A stretch of 22,816 bases of DNA from HGM11416 sp964532155 (GTDB taxonomy: Bacteria; Bacillota; Clostridia; Christensenellales; Borkfalkiaceae), in NCBI GenBank assembly GCA_964532155.1, contig CAZHGN010000023.1, positions 1 to 22,816 of the forward strand, in the 5' to 3' direction. A program made the translations under genes and the position numbers. This document shows, piece after piece, positions 7,964 through 15,255 of the stretch; within the stretch, counting starts at the first letter, position 1, and each line of letters begins with the position of its first letter. The notes beneath the pieces are model-generated. The model ran no database searches, was not told where the DNA came from, and saw only the letters and a list, made by a program, of their open reading frames with translations.

Positions 7964-8412
7964 AGAACGTTGAAAACAAGGAATTCGTTCCCAATATCGT
8001 GGCGTTTTGCTGTAACTGGTGTTCGTATGCGGGCGCCGACCTTGCAGGTTCGTCCCGCCTTTCTTACCCCGCAAACGTAAAGATTATAAGAGTGCCTTGC
8101 TCTTGCCGCGTTAATCCCACCTTTATTCTCAAGGCGTTCCAACGCGGAGCGGACGGCGTAATTCTTTGCGGTTGCCACCCCGGCGATTGCCATTATGTAA
8201 CGGGTAACTATTACGCGAGAAGAAGAACGGCGCTGCTTTTCAGTTTCCTCGATTACCTCGGAATAGAGCGCGAACGCACGAGAGTGGAATGGGTATCCGC
8301 CGCGGAGGGCGCGAAGTTCTCCACCGTCATGAACGATTTTGTTAAGCAAGTGACGGCACTCGGCGAAAACAAGAGATTACAAGACCTCAGAGTCAAGGAG
8401 GACGAAGAATGA
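7951..8412 (+). CDS. flxD: MvhD/FlxD-like [2Fe-2S] protein linking the NADH module to HdrA
   Basis: A 153-residue member of the MvhD/FlpD/FlxD family (methyl-viologen hydrogenase delta subunit). Its [2Fe-2S] cluster is the entry point for electrons into HdrA. The characteristic cysteine pattern is intact: FCCNWCSYAGADLAG (C20, C21, C24), RVPCSCRVNP (C50, C52) and ILCGCHPGDCHYVTGN (C73, C75, C80). Translation starts at 7951 inside the hdrA 3' end, with GGAGG and GAGG sites just upstream, and the stop overlaps the next start (ATGA at 8409-8412). There is no hydrogenase (MvhAG) next to it, but there are NADH-oxidoreductase-type subunits. This places it in the FlxABCD-HdrABC class described in Desulfovibrio rather than the methanogen Mvh class. 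Confidence 0.93.
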   Translation: MQEVKNVENKEFVPNIVAFCCNWCSYAGADLAGSSRLSYPANVKIIRVPCSCRVNPTFILKAFQRGADGVILCGCHPGDCHYVTGNYYARRRTALLFSFLDYLGIERERTRVEWVSAAEGAKFSTVMNDFVKQVTALGENKRLQDLRVKEDEE

Positions 8413-9395
8413 GTCGACTTGAAGAGCTTATGATTCAAACCGCCAAAGAACTTCTCGAAAGCGGTGAGGTTGCGAGAGTAGTCGGTTGGACTAAGGGCGA
8501 ATTCGTTTACGATCCTTCGCCCGCCACGTTTGAAAGCGTAGACCGCCTTAAAGATTTCGTTTACGACGATTTTTGCGGCGCGAACCTTTCTAAATATCTT
8601 ATAGCGATAAATAAAAAAGAGGGCAAGATCGCCGTATTTTTAAAGCCGTGCGATACGTACAGTTTCAATCAGCTTTTGAAAGAGCACAGAATCGACCGCG
8701 AGAAATTTCTCGTTATAGGCGTAGAGTGCAACGGCAAGCTCGATAATTACAAGCTCGAGGCGCTCGGAATTACCGGCGTTAGAGGCGAAAGCTACGATGG
8801 CGATACCGTCAAGCTCGATACCGTTTACGGCGAAAAGACTTGCAAGAAAGAAGAAGTGCTTTTGGAAAAGTGCCTTTGCTGTAAGGGTAAAAAACATATG
8901 GTAGCAGACCGCACGATTATCGTCGATCAATGCGAAGCGCCCGTTTCGGATAGATTTTCCGACGTTAAAAAACTCGAGGCGATGACCGCCGACGAACGCT
9001 TTGCTTTTTGGAAGAGCCAACTTTCCAAGTGCATTCGTTGCAATGCTTGCAGAAACGTTTGCCCCGCATGTTCGTGCGTTAAGTGCGTATTCGACAATCC
9101 CAAGTCGGGCGTTGCCGCAAAGGCGAACGACGACGCTTTCGAGGAGCAGTTGTTCCATATTATAAGGGCGTTCCACGTTTCCGGTCGTTGTACCGATTGC
9201 GGAGAATGTTCGCGCGTGTGTCCGCAACGTATTCCTCTGCACCTTCTCAACCGTAAATTCATCAAGGATATCGACGAGTTTTACGGCGAATATCAGGCGG
9301 GCGAGGAAAGTGAGGGCAAAACGCCGCTTACTTCCTATACTCCCGACGACGTCGAGCCGTCAGGCGTTTTCGACAAGACGGAGGCTAAAAGATGA
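8409..9395 (+). CDS. flxC: FlxC-like iron-sulfur subunit of the NADH dehydrogenase module
   Basis: A 328-residue soluble Fe-S protein. The N-terminal 140 residues contain VFLKPCDTYSF (77-86) and LVIGVECNG (101-109), a pattern shared with the beta subunits of sulfhydrogenase, anaerobic sulfite reductase and F420-type enzymes. A middle segment has KCLCCKGKKH (154-163). Two [4Fe-4S] motifs follow: CIRCNACRNVCPACSC (208-223, with C226 after) and CTDCGECSRVCPQ (261-273). The last 35 residues are acidic and low in structure. It shows the same order of motifs as the next protein (FlxB), so the two look like ancient paralogs. Start and stop overlap its neighbours by ATGA (8409-8412 and 9392-9395), which argues for equimolar synthesis in one complex. 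The name FlxC is by position and similarity to the Flx-Hdr system; the order of B and C names is less sure than the family. Confidence 0.75.
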   Translation: MSRLEELMIQTAKELLESGEVARVVGWTKGEFVYDPSPATFESVDRLKDFVYDDFCGANLSKYLIAINKKEGKIAVFLKPCDTYSFNQLLKEHRIDREKFLVIGVECNGKLDNYKLEALGITGVRGESYDGDTVKLDTVYGEKTCKKEEVLLEKCLCCKGKKHMVADRTIIVDQCEAPVSDRFSDVKKLEAMTADERFAFWKSQLSKCIRCNACRNVCPACSCVKCVFDNPKSGVAAKANDDAFEEQLFHIIRAFHVSGRCTDCGECSRVCPQRIPLHLLNRKFIKDIDEFYGEYQAGEESEGKTPLTSYTPDDVEPSGVFDKTEAKR

Positions 9396-10417
9396 TAAAA
9401 ATCAATCGTAAAAACGAAAGGGCGTTTTACGACGCGCTTTCCGCAAAAATGCCGTTGTATATCCCTCTCAAAAAAGCTGGCGAGGTAAACTACGGATTAT
9501 ATACAGCCGAAGCCGTTACCGATATAAATACTCTTAAAACGGTTAAATCGCCCAAGGATTTCTTCTTTCCGCAAAGCGAGAATATGATGAAATTCAAGAC
9601 CGAGGGCAAGAAAATCGATATAGTCGATATAAGAGAGGATAAAGCGCCCTTCGTCGTATTCGGCGTTCGCGCATGCGATTACAAAGCGTTCTCCGTTCTC
9701 GACAACGTTTTTCTTCAAGCCCCCGAAGATACCTTTTATAAAGCGCGCAGAGAAGCGGGCATAATCGTAACTCATGCGTGCGGCAAGCCCGAGGAAAGCT
9801 GCTTTTGCAACGTCTTCGGAATAGACGCAGCCGATCCGTCGGGCGACGTAACGCTTTGGAGTGATTCCGAGTATATGTATTTCAGAGCAAATACCGAAAA
9901 GGGAGAAGAACTTCTCGCTATAGCTTCGGAGTTTGCCGAAGAATGCGACGGCGCGGCGGTAGAAGCCGCCAAGGCGCAGACGAGAGAGATTATAGAAAAA
10001 CTGCCTTTCTCGCACTTGGATATTTCGGCGTTCAAGCCGGAAAACCTCAACGAGCTTTTCAATCTGCCCGTATGGCAAGAGTTGTCCGAGGCATGCCTCG
10101 GTTGCGGTGCGTGCACGTTCGTATGCCCGACTTGCCAATGCTTCGATATAAGGGATTTTAAAACCAACGACGGCGTAATTCGTTTCCGTTGCTGGGATTC
10201 CTGCATGTATTCGGACTTTACTCAGATGGCGGCGGCAAATCCGCGTACGACGCAAATGCAGAGATACCGTCAGCGTTTTATGCACAAGCTCGTGTATTAT
10301 CCCTCGCAGTATAACGGCGTTTATTCGTGCGTGGGGTGCGGTCGTTGCGTAAAGAAATGTCCGCAACATTTAAATATCGTCAAAGTAATTAAAAAAATAG
10401 GGGGAAGTCATGAATAA
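9392..10417 (+). CDS. flxB: FlxB-like iron-sulfur subunit (AsrA/sulfhydrogenase beta-type)
   Basis: A 341-residue protein of the family that includes anaerobic sulfite reductase subunit A and sulfhydrogenase beta subunits. Family motifs are GVRACDYKAF (91-100), CLGCGACTFVCPTCQCFDIRD (from 235, ligands C235, C238, C241, C245 with C248 and C250 next), and CVGCGRCVKKCPQHLNIV (313-330). The segment between them, with FTQMAAANP and RYRQRFMHKL, is also typical. It would carry electrons between the flavin subunit FlxA and the FlxD/HdrA side. No sulfite reductase catalytic subunit with siroheme motifs is nearby, so it is an electron-transfer subunit rather than part of sulfite reductase. It overlaps flxC by 4 bases and flxA by 8 bases. 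Confidence 0.82.
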   Translation: MIKINRKNERAFYDALSAKMPLYIPLKKAGEVNYGLYTAEAVTDINTLKTVKSPKDFFFPQSENMMKFKTEGKKIDIVDIREDKAPFVVFGVRACDYKAFSVLDNVFLQAPEDTFYKARREAGIIVTHACGKPEESCFCNVFGIDAADPSGDVTLWSDSEYMYFRANTEKGEELLAIASEFAEECDGAAVEAAKAQTREIIEKLPFSHLDISAFKPENLNELFNLPVWQELSEACLGCGACTFVCPTCQCFDIRDFKTNDGVIRFRCWDSCMYSDFTQMAAANPRTTQMQRYRQRFMHKLVYYPSQYNGVYSCVGCGRCVKKCPQHLNIVKVIKKIGGSHE

Positions 10418-11237
10418 CGAAAATCTTATTCCCCGTATAGGCGTGGTAACCGATATCCGCAAGGATACGCCCGACGTAAAAACTTTTAGAGTGGTCGGAC
10501 GCGACGGCAAAAAACTCTTCGAGCATATGCCGGGACAGTGCGCTATGGTCTCCATTCCCGGAGTGGGCGAGTGCATGTTCTCCATTACTTCCTCGCCGAC
10601 GAATACGGAATTTATGGAATTTTCCATTAAAAAATGCGGTTGCGTAACCGAGGTCGTGCATTCGCTCGAAGTAGGTCAGGAAATAACCGTGCGCGGTCCG
10701 TACGGTAAGAATTTCCCCGTCGAAGGTGATTTTAAGGGTAAAGACTTGCTCTTCATCGCCGGCGGTATCGGTCTTGCGCCTCTCAGAAGCGTTATCAATT
10801 ACGTTCGCCATTACAGAAAGAATTACGGCAAGGTTGTCGTGGTTTACGGTGCGAGAAGCGCCGACGATTTGGTCGATATCGAGGAAATCAGAAACGAATG
10901 GGAAAAGGAAGATAACTTCGAAGTTTATCTAACCATCGACAGACCGCAAGACGGTTGGGACGGACACGTAGGTTTCGTTCCCGCATACGTCAAGGAACTC
11001 GGTCTCGATCCCACTATGACTGCGATTTTGTGCGGCCCGCCCATTATGATAAAATTCACGCTTGCCGGTCTTTTGGAACTCGGCTTTTCCAAGGAGCGCG
11101 TTTACACCACTTTGGAACTTCGCATGAAGTGCGGTATAGGCAAGTGCGGAAGATGCAACGTCGGCGACAAATTCGTTTGCAAGGACGGTCCCGTCTTCAG
11201 AATGGACGAACTCGACGAACTGCCTAACGAATATTAA
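10410..11237 (+). CDS. flxA: FlxA-like FAD/NAD(P)H-binding oxidoreductase subunit
   Basis: A 275-residue protein of the ferredoxin-NADP reductase superfamily, in the branch of AsrB/sulfhydrogenase gamma subunits. The N-terminal beta-barrel for FAD spans about 1-105, with PGQCAMVSIP (41-50), CMFSITSSP (55-63) and RGPYGKNFP (95-103). The NAD(P)H-binding domain has AGGIGLAPLRSVI (117-129) and CGPPIMIKFT (208-217). A C-terminal [2Fe-2S] site has ligands C241-x4-C246-x2-C249-x7-C257 (KCGIGKCGRCNVGDKFVC). It is the likely NADH entry point of the complex. The ATG at 10410 overlaps flxB by 8 bases and follows AGGGGGAAG. A 27-base gap leads to frdB, so the fumarate reductase pair is closely joined to this module. 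The choice of NADH over NADPH is by analogy with Flx-Hdr, not read from the sequence. Confidence 0.87.
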   Translation: MNNENLIPRIGVVTDIRKDTPDVKTFRVVGRDGKKLFEHMPGQCAMVSIPGVGECMFSITSSPTNTEFMEFSIKKCGCVTEVVHSLEVGQEITVRGPYGKNFPVEGDFKGKDLLFIAGGIGLAPLRSVINYVRHYRKNYGKVVVVYGARSADDLVDIEEIRNEWEKEDNFEVYLTIDRPQDGWDGHVGFVPAYVKELGLDPTMTAILCGPPIMIKFTLAGLLELGFSKERVYTTLELRMKCGIGKCGRCNVGDKFVCKDGPVFRMDELDELPNEY

Positions 11238-11264
11238 GCGGCTTTTGCTAAAGGAAACTAAACT

Positions 11265-11939
11265 ATGGAAAACTTAGTAAACGTTTATTTCTTCGGAAAA
11301 AAATATCAGGTACCCGAAAGCCTTACCATAATGAAGGCTATGGAGTACGCCGGTTACAAGCTCGTTCGCGGATGCGGTTGCAGAAACGGCTTTTGCGGAG
11401 CTTGCGCCACTATTTACAGAATTAAAGGCAAACAAGAACTGAAAACCTGCCTTGCTTGTCAACAACAGGTAGAAGAGGGTATGTACGTTGCGACTCTGCC
11501 GTTCTTTCCCCTCGTCAAGCAGGTTTACGATATCGAAAAAATCAAGCCGACCGAGCAGATAATGATGCAGCTTTATCCCGAAATTTACAGCTGTATCGGT
11601 TGCAACGCTTGCACCAAGTCTTGCACACAAGGGCTTAACGTAATGCAATATATCGCTTACGCTCAGCGCGGCGAATTTAAAAAGTGCGCCGACGAGAGTT
11701 TCGACTGCGTAATGTGCGGCGTGTGCTCGGCGCGTTGCCCCGCCGGTATTTCTCATCCGCAGGTGGCGGAACTTGCGAGAAGACTTTACGGAAAGTATAT
11801 CGCTCCCGAGTGCGCTCATCTCGAAAAGAGAGTTGCCGAAATCAACGACGGCGACTTCGAAAAGCTTTTGGAGGACCTTATGGGTAAGCCCGTATCCGAA
11901 CTCAAAGAGCTTTATAACCACAGGGATATAGAGAAGTAA
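11265..11939 (+). CDS. frdB: Fumarate reductase iron-sulfur subunit (soluble, FrdB/TfrB-like)
   Basis: A 224-residue Fe-S protein. The N-terminal plant-type ferredoxin domain (about 1-85) has GCGCRNGFCGAC (C39, C44, C47) and KTCLAC (C62, C65) as [2Fe-2S] ligands. The C-terminal domain has two [4Fe-4S] motifs, CIGCNACTKSC (110-120) and CVMCGVCSARCPAG (148-161). In ordinary FrdB/SdhB the last cluster is [3Fe-4S], with a non-cysteine in the second position and quinone nearby. Here C151 fills that position, so both are probably [4Fe-4S], as in HdrC. The architecture equals the first two-thirds of methanogen thiol:fumarate reductase TfrB without its HdrB-like tail, while HdrB is a separate gene in this operon. 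AAGGAAA precedes the ATG. The stop codon lies within the frdA ribosome binding site, so the pair is coupled. No membrane segment is present. Confidence 0.85.
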   Translation: MENLVNVYFFGKKYQVPESLTIMKAMEYAGYKLVRGCGCRNGFCGACATIYRIKGKQELKTCLACQQQVEEGMYVATLPFFPLVKQVYDIEKIKPTEQIMMQLYPEIYSCIGCNACTKSCTQGLNVMQYIAYAQRGEFKKCADESFDCVMCGVCSARCPAGISHPQVAELARRLYGKYIAPECAHLEKRVAEINDGDFEKLLEDLMGKPVSELKELYNHRDIEK

Positions 11940-11950
11940 GGAGGGTGCGC

Positions 11951-13558
11951 ATGTACAAATATACAGACGAACAGCTCGCTTCGGTCAAAAAGGTCGAGGC
12001 GACGAGAGAAAAAAGACTTGCGGAACTTTTCCCCCGTATGACGGCGGAAGAAAAAGACGCCGTTCTTAAAGAAAACCATCCCGACTATATCGATTCGGCT
12101 TACGAAACGCTTAAGGTAGGACCTAACTGCGGCGACAAGGTATTGCACGAACTTGCCGATCTTTTGCAAGGCAAGTCGCGCGTGCTCGGCAAGAATATCG
12201 ATCTTTCAAATCCCGATTTCGACGTGGACGTTTTGGTAATAGGCGGTGGCGGCGCAGGTTCTTCCGCGGCGATAACCGCGCACGCAAACGGCGCTAACGT
12301 CATGATCGTTACCAAGCTTAGAATAGGCGACGCCAACACGATGATGGCAGAGGGCGGTATTCAAGCCGCAGATAAGGAAAACGACAGCCCGGCGATTCAC
12401 TATCTCGACGCTTTCGGCGGCGGACATTTTGCCGCAAAGCCCGTTTTGCTTAAAAAGCTCGTTAACGAAGCCCCCGACGCGATAAAGTGGCTTTCCGACC
12501 TCGGCGTTATGTTCGATAAGGACGAGAACGGTAACATGATAACCACGCACGGCGGCGGTACTTCGAGAAAGAGAATGCACGCTTGCAAGGACTATTCGGG
12601 CGCGGAGATTATGAGAACGCTGCGCGACGAAGTGCTTAACAGGGGTATTCCCGTGGTAGACTTTACCGCGGCGATCGAAATTATAAAGGACGAAAACGGC
12701 AATGCCGCGGGTGCGGTGCTGTTAAATATGGAAACGGAGGAAATCCTCGTCGCCAAAGCAAAAACGGTTATTATCGCAACGGGCGGCGCGGGTAGACTTC
12801 ATTATCAAGGTTTCCCGACTTCTAACCACTACGGCGCGACGGCGGACGGACTCGTTCTCGCTTATAGGGCGGGTGCAAAACTGCTTTATGCGGACACTCT
12901 TCAGTACCATCCTACGGGAGCGGCGGCGCCCACTCAAATATTCGGCGCGCTCGTAACCGAAAAGGTGCGTTCGCTCGGCGCTCAGCTCGTCAATAAGGAC
13001 GGCGAAGCGTTCGTGTATTCGCTCGAAACGCGCGACGTAACCGCTTCTTCTATTATTCGCGAATGCAAAGAGCGCGGCAACGGCGTTAAGACGACCGACG
13101 GCGAGGGCGTATGGCTGGATACCCCGATGATCGAGATGATCGGCGGCGAGGGCACTATCGAAAAGCGTATTCCCGCAATGATGAGAATGTTCGGCAAGTA
13201 CGGAATAGATATAAGGAAAGAGCCTATTTTGGTTTATCCCACGCTGCACTATCAGAACGGCGGTATAGACATCGACGGCAACGGAGAAACGACTAAGGTC
13301 GGCAATCTGTTCGTCGCCGGCGAGGCTGTCGGAGGCATTCACGGCAGAAACAGACTTATGGGCAATTCGCTTCTCGACATAATAGTATTCGGTCGCAACG
13401 CGGGTCATTACGCGGCTGAACGCGCTAAATCGGTCAACGTCGGCAAGCTTACGCTTTCGCACGTGGACGAATTTGAGGCGGAACTCGAAAACGCGGGTAT
13501 AAAGCCGCAAGAACTTTCGCCCAGACTTCTTCCCGATTACAGAAGAAAGGATATGTAA
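11951..13558 (+). CDS. frdA: Fumarate reductase flavoprotein subunit (soluble, non-covalent FAD type)
   Basis: A 535-residue flavoprotein of the FrdA/SdhA family that should reduce fumarate to succinate. After an 85-residue N-terminal extension comes the FAD fold VIGGGGAGSSAA (about 96-107). Active-site residues of the family are intact: His320 (QYHPTG), Thr336-Glu337 (LVTEKVR), Arg361 (ETRDVT), His433 (TLHYQNGG) and Arg468 (GRNRLMGNSLLD). The histidine that binds FAD covalently in FrdA/SdhA is Asn129 here (NTMMAEGG), so FAD should be non-covalent, as in TfrA and L-aspartate oxidase. Aspartate oxidase is unlikely because the partner is an FrdB-like protein and no NAD genes are near. I start at the ATG at 11951, 6 bases after GGAGG; a GTG at 11945 would overlap the Shine-Dalgarno. 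No membrane anchor subunit follows. Confidence 0.87.
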   Translation: MYKYTDEQLASVKKVEATREKRLAELFPRMTAEEKDAVLKENHPDYIDSAYETLKVGPNCGDKVLHELADLLQGKSRVLGKNIDLSNPDFDVDVLVIGGGGAGSSAAITAHANGANVMIVTKLRIGDANTMMAEGGIQAADKENDSPAIHYLDAFGGGHFAAKPVLLKKLVNEAPDAIKWLSDLGVMFDKDENGNMITTHGGGTSRKRMHACKDYSGAEIMRTLRDEVLNRGIPVVDFTAAIEIIKDENGNAAGAVLLNMETEEILVAKAKTVIIATGGAGRLHYQGFPTSNHYGATADGLVLAYRAGAKLLYADTLQYHPTGAAAPTQIFGALVTEKVRSLGAQLVNKDGEAFVYSLETRDVTASSIIRECKERGNGVKTTDGEGVWLDTPMIEMIGGEGTIEKRIPAMMRMFGKYGIDIRKEPILVYPTLHYQNGGIDIDGNGETTKVGNLFVAGEAVGGIHGRNRLMGNSLLDIIVFGRNAGHYAAERAKSVNVGKLTLSHVDEFEAELENAGIKPQELSPRLLPDYRRKDM

Positions 13559-13564
13559 AAAATC

Positions 13565-13588
13565 ATCCGAAATATTTTATCGGATAAA
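13565..13588 (+). promoter_or_regulatory. AT-rich pckA leader with overlapping hairpin and palindrome
   Basis: The 66 bases between frdA and pckA are very AT-rich. They contain a 6-bp hairpin (ATCCGA 13565-13570, TCGGAT 13580-13585) and, overlapping it, the palindrome TTTATC-G-GATAAA (13576-13588). The remaining leader is almost only A and T up to the GAGG ribosome binding site at 13612-13615. This looks like an unstructured leader for a strongly expressed gene, perhaps with its own promoter or operator. No clear -35/-10 pair is visible. Confidence 0.35.
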
Positions 13589-13624
13589 TAAAAATAAAAA
13601 AAATAAAAAGTGAGGAAATTAAAA

Positions 13625-15238
13625 ATGAAAACACTCGATTTAACCAAGTACGGTATCAGCGGCACTACTCAAATCGTTCACAATCCTTCTTACGAAGAAC
13701 TTTTCACCGAAGAAACGAAGCCTGAACTCGAAGGTTACGAGAAAGGTCAAGTCAGCGAACTCGGCGCGGTAAACGTTATGACCGGTATCTACACCGGCCG
13801 TTCGCCCAAGGATAAATTCATCGTCGTAGACGAAAACTCCAAAGACACCGTTTGGTGGACTTCGGACGACTATAAGAACGACAACCATCCCGCAAGCCAA
13901 GAAGCGTGGAACGCCGTTAAGGAAATCGCTCAAAAGGAACTCAGCGGCAAGAAACTTTACGTAGTAGACGCTTTCTGCGGCGCTAACAAGGACACCCGCA
14001 TGGCAGTTCGCTTTATCATGGAAGTTGCATGGCAGGCTCACTTCGTTACCAACATGTTCATTCGTCCTACCGCCGAAGAACTCGAAAACTTCGAACCCGA
14101 TTTCGTAGTTTACAACGCTTCCAAGGCTAAAGTAGAAAACTATAAAGAACTCGGTCTTAACTCTGAAACTGCAGTCGTATTCAACATTACCAGCAAAGAG
14201 CAGGTTATCATCAACACTTGGTACGGCGGAGAAATGAAGAAAGGTATGTTCTCGATGATGAACTACTATTTGCCGCTTAAGGGTATCGCTTCGATGCACT
14301 GCTCGGCTAACACCGATATGAACGGCGAAAACACCGCTATCTTCTTCGGCCTTTCCGGAACGGGTAAAACCACTCTTTCCACCGATCCTAAGCGTCTTCT
14401 CATCGGCGACGACGAACACGGCTGGGACGACAACGGCGTATTCAACTTCGAGGGCGGCTGCTATGCAAAGGTTATCAACCTCGATAAAGAATCCGAACCC
14501 GATATCTACAACGCGATTAAGCGCAACGCACTTCTCGAAAACGTTACTCTCGACGAAAACGGAACCATCGATTTCGCGGACAAGAGCGTAACCGAGAACA
14601 CCCGCGTTTCCTATCCTATCGACCATATCGAAAAGATCGTACGCCCCGTTTCTTCCGCACCTGCCGCAAAGAACGTTATCTTCCTTTCCGCAGACGCGTT
14701 CGGCGTATTGCCCCCCGTTTCCATCCTTACTCCCGAGCAGACTCAGTATTATTTCCTCTCCGGCTTCACCGCTAAACTTGCCGGAACCGAGCGCGGAATA
14801 ACCGAGCCTACTCCGACCTTCTCGGCATGCTTCGGACAGGCGTTCCTCGAACTCCACCCGACCAAATACGCCGAAGAACTCGTTAAGAAAATGGAGATGA
14901 GCGGCGCTAAGGCTTACCTCGTTAACACCGGTTGGAACGGAACGGGCAAGCGTATTTCCATAAAGGATACTCGCGGCATTATCGACGCTATCTTGAGCGG
15001 CGCTATCAACGAAGCGCCCACCAAGACCATTCCTTACTTCAACTTCGAAGTACCTACCGAACTTCCCGGCGTAAATCCCGCTATTTTGGACCCGCGCGAC
15101 ACCTATGCTTCGGCTGAAGAATGGGAAGTTAAGGCAAAAGACCTTGCCGGCAGATTCGTTAAGAACTTCGGCAAATACGAGACCAACGAACACGGCAAAG
15201 CCCTTGTTAAAGCGGGCCCCGTAACCGAAATCAACTAA
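13625..15238 (+). CDS. pckA: Phosphoenolpyruvate carboxykinase (ATP)
   Basis: A 537-residue cytosolic ATP-type PEP carboxykinase, interconverting PEP + CO2 + ADP and oxaloacetate + ATP. Signature segments are TGRSPKDKF (57-65, substrate arginine), WYGGEMKKG (199-207, metal-binding lysine and nearby), the kinase-1a P-loop GLSGTGKTTLS (242-252) and the kinase-2 metal site GDDEHGWDD (261-269). The usual PEPCK length of 530-540 residues is matched. I start at the ATG at 13625, 9 bases after GAGG, not at an upstream in-frame GTG. Together with malate dehydrogenase, fumarase and fumarate reductase upstream, the reductive route from PEP to succinate is complete. In rumen and gut fermenters PckA runs in the carboxylating, ATP-forming direction, and that is the likely direction here. 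Ile is almost always encoded by ATC/ATT with very few ATA, suggesting high expression. Confidence 0.97.
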   Translation: MKTLDLTKYGISGTTQIVHNPSYEELFTEETKPELEGYEKGQVSELGAVNVMTGIYTGRSPKDKFIVVDENSKDTVWWTSDDYKNDNHPASQEAWNAVKEIAQKELSGKKLYVVDAFCGANKDTRMAVRFIMEVAWQAHFVTNMFIRPTAEELENFEPDFVVYNASKAKVENYKELGLNSETAVVFNITSKEQVIINTWYGGEMKKGMFSMMNYYLPLKGIASMHCSANTDMNGENTAIFFGLSGTGKTTLSTDPKRLLIGDDEHGWDDNGVFNFEGGCYAKVINLDKESEPDIYNAIKRNALLENVTLDENGTIDFADKSVTENTRVSYPIDHIEKIVRPVSSAPAAKNVIFLSADAFGVLPPVSILTPEQTQYYFLSGFTAKLAGTERGITEPTPTFSACFGQAFLELHPTKYAEELVKKMEMSGAKAYLVNTGWNGTGKRISIKDTRGIIDAILSGAINEAPTKTIPYFNFEVPTELPGVNPAILDPRDTYASAEEWEVKAKDLAGRFVKNFGKYETNEHGKALVKAGPVTEIN

Positions 15239-15255
15239 TTATCGTTAAAAACCGA

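Noticed and set aside
6845..8074. 409-codon minus-strand open frame opposite hdrA
   Set aside because: Antisense to HdrA and FlxD, whose cysteine motifs are unmistakable; no start signal or family resemblance.
9392..11237. Anaerobic sulfite reductase (AsrAB)
   Set aside because: Subunits resemble AsrA and AsrB, but no siroheme-binding AsrC follows and the genes are embedded in an Hdr/MvhD operon.
11951..13558. Reading the flavoprotein as L-aspartate oxidase (NadB) because of the Asn at the FAD-His position
   Set aside because: It is coupled to an FrdB-like subunit, has an N-terminal extension, and no NAD biosynthesis genes are present.
13640..15193. 517-codon minus-strand open frame opposite pckA
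   Set aside because: Mirror of the strongly biased pckA codons; the plus-strand protein has all PEPCK motifs, while the minus-strand translation shows none.
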